Origin: Ignavibacteria bacterium | GTDB taxonomy: Bacteria > Bacteroidota > Ignavibacteria > Tepidaquicellales > OLB5 | Assembly (NCBI GenBank): GCA_027492415.1 | Contig: JAPUEV010000344.1 | Coordinates: 1 to 6,117 of the forward strand | Direction: 5' to 3' | Length of the DNA stretch: 6,117 bases | Shown: positions 1 to 6,117 of the stretch, piece after piece | Layout: the number at the start of each line of letters is the position of its first letter | Position numbering within the stretch: position 1 is the stretch's first letter | Made by a program: the position numbers and the translations under genes | Notes under the pieces: model-generated | Database searches by the model: none | What the model was told of the DNA's origin: nothing | Seen by the model: only the letters and a program-made list of their open reading frames with translations

Positions 1-1347
1 CATTTCAGCCAGCTCGTCTGCAAGTATTACCGCAGAAGGTATCTCTATCATGACCCCAACTTTGATATTCTCGTCAAACCTGATATTCTGTTCCTTCAAT
101 TGCGCTTTTGCCTCGGAGATAAGCTCAAATGTTTTCTTAACTTCTTCTATGCCTGAAATCATCGGAAGCATAATCTTTATTTTTCCCGATGCAGATGCTT
201 TTAAAATAGCTCTCAGCTGCGCAAGGAAAATATCTTTTTTATCCAGGCATATCCTGATTCCGCGCCAGCCTAAGAATGGATTTATTTCTTTTTGCGATTC
301 CGGCAGTATCTTATCGCCGCCAATATCAAAAGTTCTGATCGTCACAGTTTTTGGATAGATGCGCTCAGCAAGGAATTTATACTGTTTGTACTGGTCTTCT
401 TCAGAAGGGAAATCACCCTGCTCCATGAATAAATGTTCAGTGCGGTAAAGCCCTACATCACATCCAAAATGTGTTACTACATAATCCACTTCATTGTTGA
501 ATTCCAGATTTGTTGAAAGCTGAACATACTTTCCGTCCTTGGTTTCACTGGGCAGCTTTTCAAGCTCTTCAAGCTTTGTTTCAATGCTTTTGTTTATTTC
601 GATCTGTTCTTTGTAGCTTTGTATGGTGCTTTCTGTGGGATTTTTTATCACAAGTCCCTTGTATCCATCTATGATAAGGAAATCACCGGCAGTAATGTTG
701 ACCGATATATCATGCATAGCTACAACTGCAGGTATCCTTAGTGAGCGCGATATTAAAGCTACATGTGAATTAAATCCGCCGAGATCTGTGGCAATACCAA
801 GCAGGTTACGGTTGCTGAAAAGTATTGTATCAGCCGGCGAAAGATTGCGCGCTATTACAATTGAGTTTTCTGTGATCTTAGAGACCAGCCTGCCCTTCAG
901 CAGATTGCGCAGGACGCGGTTCTTCATATCTTCAATATCATTAACCCGTTCGCGGATATATTCATCATTTGAAGAAACTATGGCATTTTCAAGTATCTGT
1001 ATCTCTTCTTTAAAAGTTACAAATGCCTGCTTGTTCTCTCTTTTAATTCTTTCCTTAACTTTGGTATGGAAAAATTCATCATGAAGGAAGCTAAGCTGTG
1101 CTTCAAATATCTGGAGGTTCTTATCTTCAAGTTTTTCCTTTGCAAGAGTAAATATCTTTTTAAGCTCTTTAACTGACTGAGTTATTGCGTTCTGGTAATC
1201 AGATATTTCTATATCCGCAGAAACAACAGCAGCCGGGGAAACATCAACTTTATAGCTTGGAACTTCCGCGCGGTAAACAAAAGGATTCCCCATCGATATT
1301 CCCTTCGATGCAGCGAGTCCTTTATATATTTTTTCGTTCTTTAACAA
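1..1347 (-). CDS. ptsI: Phosphoenolpyruvate-protein phosphotransferase (PTS Enzyme I), 3' part missing
   Basis: Cytosolic Enzyme I takes phosphate from PEP onto a histidine and passes it to HPr. Reading from 1347 down, 449 codons are open to the window edge; the family is about 570-590 residues, so roughly the last quarter lies outside. Visible landmarks are the N-terminal strand KGLAASKG (residues 9-16), the phospho-histidine loop GGFNSH with His195, the PEP-barrel motifs GLYRTE (Arg302) and RTFDIGGDK (Arg338), NPFLGWRGIR, IMLPMIS, and MIEIPSA with the metal-ligand Glu435. The second metal ligand, the FSIGTNDL segment and the catalytic cysteine would be off-window. The start is inferred: an in-frame stop lies at 1351-1353, no ATG occurs before residue 19, and TTG at 1345-1347 is the only usual start codon that keeps the conserved first strand. 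A GGAGAG lies 13 nt upstream, further than ideal. It follows ptsH by 7 nt, so the two are surely one transcript. Identity is certain; the exact start is not. Confidence 0.95.
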   Translation of the reverse strand, partial: MLKNEKIYKGLAASKGISMGNPFVYRAEVPSYKVDVSPAAVVSADIEISDYQNAITQSVKELKKIFTLAKEKLEDKNLQIFEAQLSFLHDEFFHTKVKERIKRENKQAFVTFKEEIQILENAIVSSNDEYIRERVNDIEDMKNRVLRNLLKGRLVSKITENSIVIARNLSPADTILFSNRNLLGIATDLGGFNSHVALISRSLRIPAVVAMHDISVNITAGDFLIIDGYKGLVIKNPTESTIQSYKEQIEINKSIETKLEELEKLPSETKDGKYVQLSTNLEFNNEVDYVVTHFGCDVGLYRTEHLFMEQGDFPSEEDQYKQYKFLAERIYPKTVTIRTFDIGGDKILPESQKEINPFLGWRGIRICLDKKDIFLAQLRAILKASASGKIKIMLPMISGIEEVKKTFELISEAKAQLKEQNIRFDENIKVGVMIEIPSAVILADELAEM

Positions 1348-1354
1348 AAATTAA

Positions 1355-1621
1355 TTACAGCTCTCCAAAGCCGTCTTCAAAAAATTTTATGAGTTCCTGC
1401 GATGCTTTCTCTTCATCCTCGCCTTCAATTTCCAGGGTTAACGTAGAGCCCTGCTCCGCTGCAAGCGTCATTACTCCGATAATACTTTTCCCGTTTATCC
1501 TGTAGCCGTTTTTCACAATGTAAAAATCAGACCTGTAGCGGGAAGCTATTTTTACGATATTGGATGCAGGTCTTGTATGCATTCCGGCCTTATTGACAAT
1601 TGTAACAGTCTTTTTTACCAT
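1355..1621 (-). CDS. ptsH: Phosphocarrier protein HPr
   Basis: Small cytosolic carrier (88 residues, the normal family length) that accepts phosphate from Enzyme I on a histidine. The active-site motif is GMHTRPAS with His15 and Arg17 at the canonical positions. The second landmark is GKSIIGVM with Ser46, the residue phosphorylated by HPr kinase/phosphorylase in bacteria that use HPr(Ser-P) for regulation; its retention suggests, but does not prove, that such a kinase exists in this genome. I chose ATG at 1619-1621 over the adjacent in-frame TTG at 1622-1624 because it puts His15 and Ser46 exactly in register and gives a GGAG (1628-1631) six bases upstream. The ATG shares one base with the TGA of the upstream polyprenyl synthase (TGATG), implying translational coupling. 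ptsI follows after 7 nt. No EII permease gene is in view, so the transported substrate, if any, cannot be told. Confidence 0.96.
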   Translation of the reverse strand: MVKKTVTIVNKAGMHTRPASNIVKIASRYRSDFYIVKNGYRINGKSIIGVMTLAAEQGSTLTLEIEGEDEEKASQELIKFFEDGFGEL

Positions 1622-2628
1622 CAATAGCTCCGGTTCAGTAACATTCCGGAAAAGCTTTCAAGCAGCTGCTTTGCATTTTCATTCTTAATGCAGTCAAGAT
1701 TTCTGTTTGCCTCTTCAGTATAGCCTGCTATTTCATCTTTTGCTGAGCCTATTACGCAAATATCATTATAAAGCGAAATTATCTTTTTAATTTTGCTTTC
1801 ACTTCCGTCATTGGTATTATAAAGATACATAAAGTCATCACGCTGTTTGCCGGTCAGAATTTCCAGAGCTTTTAGATATAAAAATGTTTTCTTTCTTTCA
1901 AGTATATCTCCGCCAATTTTCTTGCCGAACTCACCTTCATCTGCAATTACATCTAGCAGGTCGTCCTGTATCTGGAATGCAAGGCCGATATTTTCTGAAT
2001 AATTGCTGATGGCTTCAATGCCGGCTTTATCTGCATTACCAATAATTGCACCCATTACCGAAGAGGTGCGCAGGAGCTCGGCTGTTTTTTTGCGGATCAT
2101 TATCTTATAATCATCAATTGCCACATCAGTGCTTAATTCAAATTCCTTATCAAGCGCCTGTCCTTCACATACTTCTATAACACCATCGGTAAACGCCTGC
2201 AGCACACCGGTAATATTTGATGTTTTTGCCCTTAGCAAAGAGCGGTATGATAGCCCGATAAGCTCATCGCCGACAAGTATGGCTGCATTCACATCCCACT
2301 TCTTGTGGATCGTCTGCTTGCCGCGCCTTGTATTTGCATTATCCATAATATCATCATGTACAAGGGTAAAGTTATGCAGTATCTCAACTGCAATTGCGGC
2401 ATCAATCGCATTATCTATATTCCCGCCAAATGCTTCGCATGAAAGCAGTACAAGTATCGGCCTCACACGCTTTCCGCCGCCGGACATTATGTAATTAAGC
2501 GGGTCAAATAATGTGTAAGGATACTTCTGGTTATCCTTGCAGTACCTTGAGCGCTTTGTCTCATCTTCAAGGAAATCTGTCAGCTGTTTATCAATTAACT
2601 CGCGGTATTTTGTGAATGATGTTTCCAA
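1621..2628 (-). CDS. Trans-polyprenyl diphosphate synthase (short-chain, FPP/GGPP type likely)
   Basis: Condenses allylic diphosphates with isopentenyl diphosphate to build isoprenoid chains for quinones, carotenoids or undecaprenyl precursors. The 335-residue product carries the family landmarks in order: GGGKRVRP (50-57), the first aspartate-rich motif HDDIMD with Asp92, Asp93 and Asp96 followed by Arg101-Arg102, GQ at 156-157, KT at 181-182, the second aspartate-rich motif FQIQDDLLD (218-226), and GKKIGGD (235-241). Phe87, the fifth residue before the first aspartate motif, is aromatic, which in this family usually limits product to C15-C20; chain length is therefore an inference. No ATG exists near the N-terminus: TAG at 2641-2643 closes the frame and the first ATG (codon 48) would remove conserved helices, so TTG at 2626-2628 is the best start, without a clear Shine-Dalgarno. 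It lies 18 nt after era and overlaps ptsH by one base. The specific name (ispA, ispB, idsA) cannot be settled from sequence alone. Confidence 0.93.
   Translation of the reverse strand: METSFTKYRELIDKQLTDFLEDETKRSRYCKDNQKYPYTLFDPLNYIMSGGGKRVRPILVLLSCEAFGGNIDNAIDAAIAVEILHNFTLVHDDIMDNANTRRGKQTIHKKWDVNAAILVGDELIGLSYRSLLRAKTSNITGVLQAFTDGVIEVCEGQALDKEFELSTDVAIDDYKIMIRKKTAELLRTSSVMGAIIGNADKAGIEAISNYSENIGLAFQIQDDLLDVIADEGEFGKKIGGDILERKKTFLYLKALEILTGKQRDDFMYLYNTNDGSESKIKKIISLYNDICVIGSAKDEIAGYTEEANRNLDCIKNENAKQLLESFSGMLLNRSY
1628..1631 (-). promoter_or_regulatory. Ribosome binding site of ptsH
   Basis: GGAG on the minus strand lies six bases before ATG at 1621, inside the last codons of the polyprenyl synthase gene. 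It decides between the ATG and the adjacent TTG, for which the spacing would be only three bases. Confidence 0.6.
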
Positions 2629-2646
2629 ATATTGTATGATCTAAAT

Positions 2647-3555
2647 TTAAGTAACTGATGTGCCGAATTTATTGAAATTCTTCTTCAGGAAATCCTCATC
2701 GTTCTTCCAGTCTTTTTTCATTTTGACAAAAAGCTCCAGGTAAACAGGCCTTCCAAGGAAATCTTCAATCGCCCGGCGTGAGTATTCACCCAGCTTTTTA
2801 ATTTTCGCGCCGGATTCACCGATTATAATTGCTTTTTGTGATTCACGCTCAACAATAACCGAAGCGCTGATATAATCTTTGCCGCTTTCACGCTCTTTGA
2901 ACTCTTCGATATCAATGTAAACTGAAAATGGTATCTCATCGTTGAACTGCTTAAGGATGTTCTGCCTTATTATCTCAGAAACAAAGAACTTTTCAGGCTG
3001 CGAGGTTAAAACATCGCTTTCAAAAAAAAATTCATTCTCAGGCAGGTATTTTATAATTGTCCTCAGCAGCTCATCAACATTAAAGCCTTTGGCTGCAGAA
3101 ACCGGAATTATCTCGTCAATTTTGAAATTCTCGCTCAGGTCCTTTATTACCAGGAACACATCTTCTTTCCTTATCGTATCGATCTTATTCAGAACACAAA
3201 AAAGCTTATGTGATGCAAAATCTTTTTTATATTTATTGTAAAGGTTTTCAAATGACTGTCTTTCATATTTAGTAATATCAACAACCAGCAGAATAATATC
3301 AGATTCATTAACGCTTGATTCAATTTCCCTGCTCATGAACTGCTGCAGCTTGTATTTGGGATCCAGGATTCCCGGTGTATCAACAAAAACTATCTGCACA
3401 TTATCTTTTGTGTAGATACCTGTTATCCTGTTCCTTGTGGTTTGCGGCTTTGGGGTGACAATAGAAATATTCTGCCCCAAAATAAAATTAAGCAGAGTTG
3501 ATTTCCCCGCATTTGGCGCTCCGATAATAGGAACAAAACCTGATAATTTTTGCAT
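2647..3555 (-). CDS. era: GTPase Era
   Basis: Essential GTPase that binds the 3' end of 16S rRNA and assists 30S subunit maturation, often at the inner face of the membrane. The 302-residue length is normal for the family. The GTPase domain shows G1 GAPNAGKST (12-20), the switch-I region TPKPQTTRNRI (34-44) with the G2 threonine, G3 DTPG (59-62), G4 NKID (123-126) and G5 SAAKG (153-157). The C-terminal KH RNA-binding domain follows, with its GESGAKIKK loop at 246-254 and the family tail LELFVKMKKDWKNDEDFL. In G1, Ala16 replaces the more usual valine of GRPNVGKS, which should be harmless. The ATG at 3553-3555 has AAGGAA immediately upstream (3558-3563). It is the first gene of a cluster with the polyprenyl synthase, ptsH and ptsI, and its promoter must lie in the AT-rich gap 3556-3790. 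Residues 176-178 are encoded by a run of nine T. Identity is very secure. Confidence 0.97.
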   Translation of the reverse strand: MQKLSGFVPIIGAPNAGKSTLLNFILGQNISIVTPKPQTTRNRITGIYTKDNVQIVFVDTPGILDPKYKLQQFMSREIESSVNESDIILLVVDITKYERQSFENLYNKYKKDFASHKLFCVLNKIDTIRKEDVFLVIKDLSENFKIDEIIPVSAAKGFNVDELLRTIIKYLPENEFFFESDVLTSQPEKFFVSEIIRQNILKQFNDEIPFSVYIDIEEFKERESGKDYISASVIVERESQKAIIIGESGAKIKKLGEYSRRAIEDFLGRPVYLELFVKMKKDWKNDEDFLKKNFNKFGTSVT

Positions 3556-3557
3556 AA

Positions 3558-3563
3558 TTCCTT
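3558..3563 (-). promoter_or_regulatory. Ribosome binding site of era
   Basis: The minus strand reads AAGGAATT directly before the era ATG. It is a recognisable Shine-Dalgarno, though close to the start codon (about 3-5 nt depending on how the core is counted). It supports the ATG at 3555 as the start. Confidence 0.6.
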
Positions 3564-3741
3564 AAAAATACGCAAATATTATGGGAATTTCAATTTAAGA
3601 AACCATACTATTTTATCAAAATTTACCTGCATAAATTATTAAGAAAATGCCCTACCCTGCTTTAATTCAATAAACTTAACCAAAAATTAACTGAATTTAA
3701 ATTTGTAATCCCTTTTTCAGGTTATATTACTCATATTTTCC

Positions 3742-3770
3742 TTGTCATTATAATAATGAATATATATATT
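3742..3770 (+). promoter_or_regulatory. Candidate sigma70-like promoter for the small ORF
   Basis: TTGTCA (3742-3747) and TATATT (3765-3770) are separated by 17 bases, the ideal spacing, about 20 bases before the ORF start at 3791. A perfect TATAAT also occurs at 3749-3754 but has no good -35 box. In DNA this AT-rich such matches arise easily by chance, and Bacteroidota primary promoters use a different consensus (TTTG and TAnnTTTG), so this is tentative. Confidence 0.3.
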
Positions 3771-3790
3771 TAGGTAATTAAAAACAGGTA

Positions 3791-4006
3791 ATGCAGGCAA
3801 GTAAAACAATATACGTTGGTGAATATAAACCCAGCAAAATAATGAGAACCACATTATTTGAGCTTAGCACCTGCAGTGATTTTGGCAGACACCCTAAGAT
3901 AACAAAAGCACCGGGTAAATTTATAGTATTTAAAGTGCTGATAAGGAAACATTACGGCATGGAATTCTTCTACGAAGATGAAAAATACTGGTACTTTAAA
4001 AGATAA
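3791..4006 (+). CDS. Small hypothetical protein (71 residues)
   Basis: I do not recognise this protein. It is small, rich in lysine and aromatic residues, with no signal peptide, no hydrophobic membrane segment and a single cysteine (Cys28). The C-terminus is strikingly aromatic and charged: GMEFFYEDEKYWYFKR. It looks soluble and could fold as a small beta-rich domain, but that is only an impression. It is the only plausible plus-strand gene here and sits alone in the space between two minus-strand units. In its favour are the candidate promoter just upstream, and a strong hairpin terminator 18 bases after its stop. Against it are the weak ribosome-binding signal (AGG only two bases before ATG, another AGG 16 bases before) and the short length. 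A second in-frame ATG at 3842-3844 (codon 18) would give a 54-residue product. Function unknown; it may be a lineage-specific gene or a chance ORF. Confidence 0.5.
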   Translation: MQASKTIYVGEYKPSKIMRTTLFELSTCSDFGRHPKITKAPGKFIVFKVLIRKHYGMEFFYEDEKYWYFKR

Positions 4007-4024
4007 TACAAAGTTTATTTAAAC

Positions 4025-4054
4025 AAAAAGGCACCTAACAAAGGTGCCTTTTTT
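4025..4054. terminator. Bidirectional intrinsic terminator
   Basis: GGCACC (4030-4035) pairs with GGTGCC (4043-4048) across a seven-base loop. The stem is preceded by five A (4025-4029) and followed by six T (4049-4054), so it ends in a U-tract whichever strand is transcribed, and the A and T tracts can extend the stem. It lies between the stop of the plus-strand small ORF (4006) and the stop of the minus-strand histidine kinase (4086), as expected for convergent genes sharing one terminator. Confidence 0.9.
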
Positions 4055-4085
4055 ATTTTCTCAAAGCAGTAATTTTTATGTACAC

Positions 4086-6117
4086 TTATTTATGATCTGC
4101 TAATTTAAAATTAATTTCAACTTCAGTTCCTTTTGATACACTGCTGTTAACCTTGATCTTTGCCTTCATATCATCTAGAATCTTTTTTGTGATAACAAGT
4201 CCCAGCCCCATACCGCTGGACTTTGTAGAAAAGTACGGCTCAAACAGCTTCTGCTGTGTCTCTTCATCCATGCCAACGCCGTTATCTTTTATCTTTACAG
4301 AAAAATACCCGTTCACTTTATGGCTTTCAATATTTATCTTCCCGTTAAAATGGCTGTCTTCTATCTCATCTATTGCCTGCATCGAGTTCTTAATTATGTT
4401 TATCAGCGCGCGCTTTACTTCATCCTTATCACCGGTTACACATAGATCCTTAATTTTCGGATCAAGGTTAAGCGAAATATTACCCTTTGTATCCATTAAA
4501 TGAACAACATCTTCCAGAATTGAGGTCATATTAAGCTCTTCATAATTCCTGCTGGGCAGCTTGGCAAAGTTTGAAAACTCCGTTGCAATACGGTTCAGGG
4601 TCTCAACCTGGTCAATAATAAGCTTGTTGGTTGTCTGAATTATGGATTTAAAATCATTGCTGCCGTGTGTGTACGCGTAATATAAATGCTGCATTGCAAG
4701 CTTCATAGGGGTTAAAGGATTCTTTATCTCATGCGCCACCTGCCTCGCGATATCGCGCCATGCGCCTTCCCTTTCAGCCTTCTGCAGCTCTGCCCGGGAG
4801 CGCTTCAGCTCTTTTATCATACGGTTAAACGATTTTACAAGCTCGCCAATTTCATCTTTACTGTTTGATTTAACCTGCACATCAATGTTACCGCGCGATA
4901 GCTGCTCAGTTGCCTTCTGCAGCTTTAGGATAGGATTGGAAATACGGTATGAAAGGAAGTTTACAATGAATACAAGCAGTATAACCGCCGCAAAATAGGG
5001 ACCGAGAATATAAACAAGGCTTTCGGTAAGTTCCTGGTTAATTTCACTCTGCTTAAATACAGTCTGGGTTGAAATTATCCCGATGAGATTATTAAAATTA
5101 TCGAACACCGGCTTATAGCCTACTATGAACGTATAATCACCTATCTGCTGGTTCTCTGAAAAATAATCTTTCTTTAATAAAGCAAGGTTATAGAATGCGC
5201 TGCCGCTAATCCTGGTATCCAGCAGGTCTGATTTATAAAGCTGCTCGCTTGTTGTTGCTGCAAGCTTATTCTTAAAATAAAAATTAAAGTTCTTGTCTGT
5301 TTCAGAAAACCCTCTTGCAAACAGGTTCTGGTAAGCGGAGTTAATATCTTTACTTGTTTTTTTATCCGGCTTTAATGCATCGGCTGTTATGCGGCTTTTA
5401 ACATACTGGTCAACTATTCTAAGATCACTGATAAGCTGGTTCTTGTAGAAATCTTCATTTTTATCATTTACAAACGCACGCGTGTAAATTGCAAGTATTA
5501 CTATAGGTATAACCGATGCAAGCATGAAAGATGCGAAAAGCTTTTCCCTGAAGCCGAATTTTATAAATCTCACTGACTCCGTATCAAGCAGGTATGAAAA
5601 AGCCTTGTAAATAATGTAGATGAATAGGAAAATTAGGTATATCAGCACAAGGAAAAGCAGGTAGCGGAAAAAGAAGAAAGTGCTGAGGCTGAAATCATTT
5701 ACTTTAACGCTTACAACATAAATTTTGGGGCTGGCGATATTATTAGCAGTTTTGTTCTCGCTTAATACATAATAAGATTTATATATCTCGCTCTCAAACT
5801 CATCATACCTTAAGGCTGATTTATCGATCTTATCCTTTACACTTTCACGGAACGCATCAAGCGATTTTGCGAATGATTTGGATATATCCTTGTTTGATGA
5901 CCCCACAAGCTCAGACTCGGAGAACTCAGAAATTACAGGAGTTGAAGTAAGCTTGTTCAGGATGTTATCCCTGCTGAAGCTGCGGAAAATACCAAGGTTC
6001 GTCTGTGTAAGGAAATTCTTAGCGTCATAGCCTGCCGCAATAATTACATAGCCAATTACTTTATTGAACTTGCTGTTCTTAAGCACGGTCTTATCAAGCG
6101 GTATTAGGGCTGTGTAG
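4086..6117 (-). CDS. NtrY-like membrane sensor histidine kinase, 5' end missing
   Basis: Autophosphorylating sensor kinase of a two-component system. Numbering from the first whole codon at the window edge (6116), 676 residues are visible. A probable extracytoplasmic segment (1-146) is followed by a transmembrane helix at 147-170, a basic cytoplasmic loop, a second helix at 193-211, an outer domain at about 212-364 with a Cache-like end (YKPVFDN...LIGIIS), a third helix at 365-388, HAMP at about 388-438, and a short coiled stretch. The kinase core has the H-box VAHEIKNPLTP with His462, the N-box NIIKNSMQAID (Asn577), G1 DNGVGMD (611-617), the F-box FEPYFST and G2 GMGLGL (635-640), all intact. 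The long H-box context WRDIARQVAHEIKNPLTPMKL is typical of NtrY-type kinases. A GTG at 6084-6086 could serve as a start, but the frame stays open to the edge (LIPLDKT) and topology demands another upstream helix, so the gene very likely continues. The stimulus and partner regulator are unknown; no response-regulator gene is in view. Confidence 0.93.
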   Translation of the reverse strand, partial: YTALIPLDKTVLKNSKFNKVIGYVIIAAGYDAKNFLTQTNLGIFRSFSRDNILNKLTSTPVISEFSESELVGSSNKDISKSFAKSLDAFRESVKDKIDKSALRYDEFESEIYKSYYVLSENKTANNIASPKIYVVSVKVNDFSLSTFFFFRYLLFLVLIYLIFLFIYIIYKAFSYLLDTESVRFIKFGFREKLFASFMLASVIPIVILAIYTRAFVNDKNEDFYKNQLISDLRIVDQYVKSRITADALKPDKKTSKDINSAYQNLFARGFSETDKNFNFYFKNKLAATTSEQLYKSDLLDTRISGSAFYNLALLKKDYFSENQQIGDYTFIVGYKPVFDNFNNLIGIISTQTVFKQSEINQELTESLVYILGPYFAAVILLVFIVNFLSYRISNPILKLQKATEQLSRGNIDVQVKSNSKDEIGELVKSFNRMIKELKRSRAELQKAEREGAWRDIARQVAHEIKNPLTPMKLAMQHLYYAYTHGSNDFKSIIQTTNKLIIDQVETLNRIATEFSNFAKLPSRNYEELNMTSILEDVVHLMDTKGNISLNLDPKIKDLCVTGDKDEVKRALINIIKNSMQAIDEIEDSHFNGKINIESHKVNGYFSVKIKDNGVGMDEETQQKLFEPYFSTKSSGMGLGLVITKKILDDMKAKIKVNSSVSKGTEVEINFKLADHK

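Larger units (their letters stand above)
3556..3790. other. AT-rich divergent intergenic region
   Basis: This 235-base stretch separates era (minus) from the small ORF (plus), which point away from each other, so it should hold promoters for both. It is clearly richer in A and T than the flanking genes. I see no RNA gene, no hairpin of terminator quality and no recognisable riboswitch. For the minus strand I could not settle on a promoter: the best -10-like hexamer, TAAAAT (inside the forward string attttatc near 3610), lacks a good -35. A heptamer AGGTAAT occurs twice near the small ORF start. Confidence 0.6.

Noticed and set aside
50..1505. Plus-strand ORFs at 50-358, 623-1084 and 1185-1505
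   Set aside because: They lie antisense to ptsI and ptsH, whose conserved motifs and frames account for the whole stretch; the translations look like low-complexity serine/leucine-rich antisense products.
2129..2494. Plus-strand ORF of 121 codons
   Set aside because: Antisense shadow of the polyprenyl synthase, covering its aspartate-rich motif region; no family resemblance of its own.
2942..3241. Plus-strand ORF of 99 codons
   Set aside because: Antisense shadow inside era, spanning the G4/G5 region of the real gene; no independent promoter or ribosome site seen.
3580..3590. TAATATTTG on the minus strand as a Bacteroidota-type -7 element for era
   Set aside because: It has one base too many between TA and TTTG, and no properly spaced -33 element was found.
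3698..3705. TAAATTTG, an exact match to the Bacteroidota -7 element TAnnTTTG on the plus strand
   Set aside because: No TTTG-type -33 element lies at the expected distance upstream, and such a match is likely by chance in this AT-rich gap.
4153..4503. Plus-strand ORF of 116 codons
   Set aside because: Antisense to the ATP-binding domain of the histidine kinase, whose N, G1 and G2 boxes explain the sequence.
6084..6086. GTG as the true start of the histidine kinase
   Set aside because: The frame remains open to the window edge with protein-like sequence, and topology requires a further membrane helix upstream, so the visible gene is more likely truncated.

Overview
The window is a compact, AT-rich bacterial chromosomal segment dominated by housekeeping genes on the minus strand. 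Gene content, AT-rich intergenic DNA, an HPr that keeps the Ser46 regulatory site, and a short-chain polyprenyl synthase beside era suggest the Bacteroidota/Chlorobi/Ignavibacteria group. This is inferred from protein style and gene order only, with moderate to low confidence. Nothing indicates a plasmid, phage, insertion sequence or CRISPR array.

In the direction of minus-strand transcription, positions 6117 to 4086 hold most of a large membrane sensor histidine kinase of NtrY-like type. Its N-terminus lies beyond the window edge. A strong hairpin terminator at 4025-4054 follows and can work in both directions. Between 3791 and 4006 a small uncharacterised 71-residue ORF runs on the plus strand, converging on that terminator. 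It is preceded by a 235-base AT-rich intergenic region that must also hold the promoter of the next minus-strand operon.

From 3555 down to 1 runs a tight four-gene cluster: era (ribosome-assembly GTPase), a trans-polyprenyl diphosphate synthase, ptsH (HPr) and ptsI (Enzyme I, cut by the window start after 449 residues). Gaps are 18 nt, a 1-nt stop/start overlap, and 7 nt, so co-transcription and translational coupling are likely. HPr and Enzyme I form the PEP-dependent phosphorelay of the phosphotransferase system. No sugar permease (EII) gene is present here. With the intact Ser46 motif, this leaves open a mainly regulatory role. Era and the isoprenoid synthase are functionally unrelated passengers of the same transcript.

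Two genes in the cluster (the polyprenyl synthase and ptsI) have no ATG at their expected N-terminus and appear to start at TTG. I did not find a convincing undescribed system. The items most worth a second look are the unknown small ORF with its own promoter and terminator, the apparently two-module sensor region of the kinase, and the non-ATG starts in the cluster.
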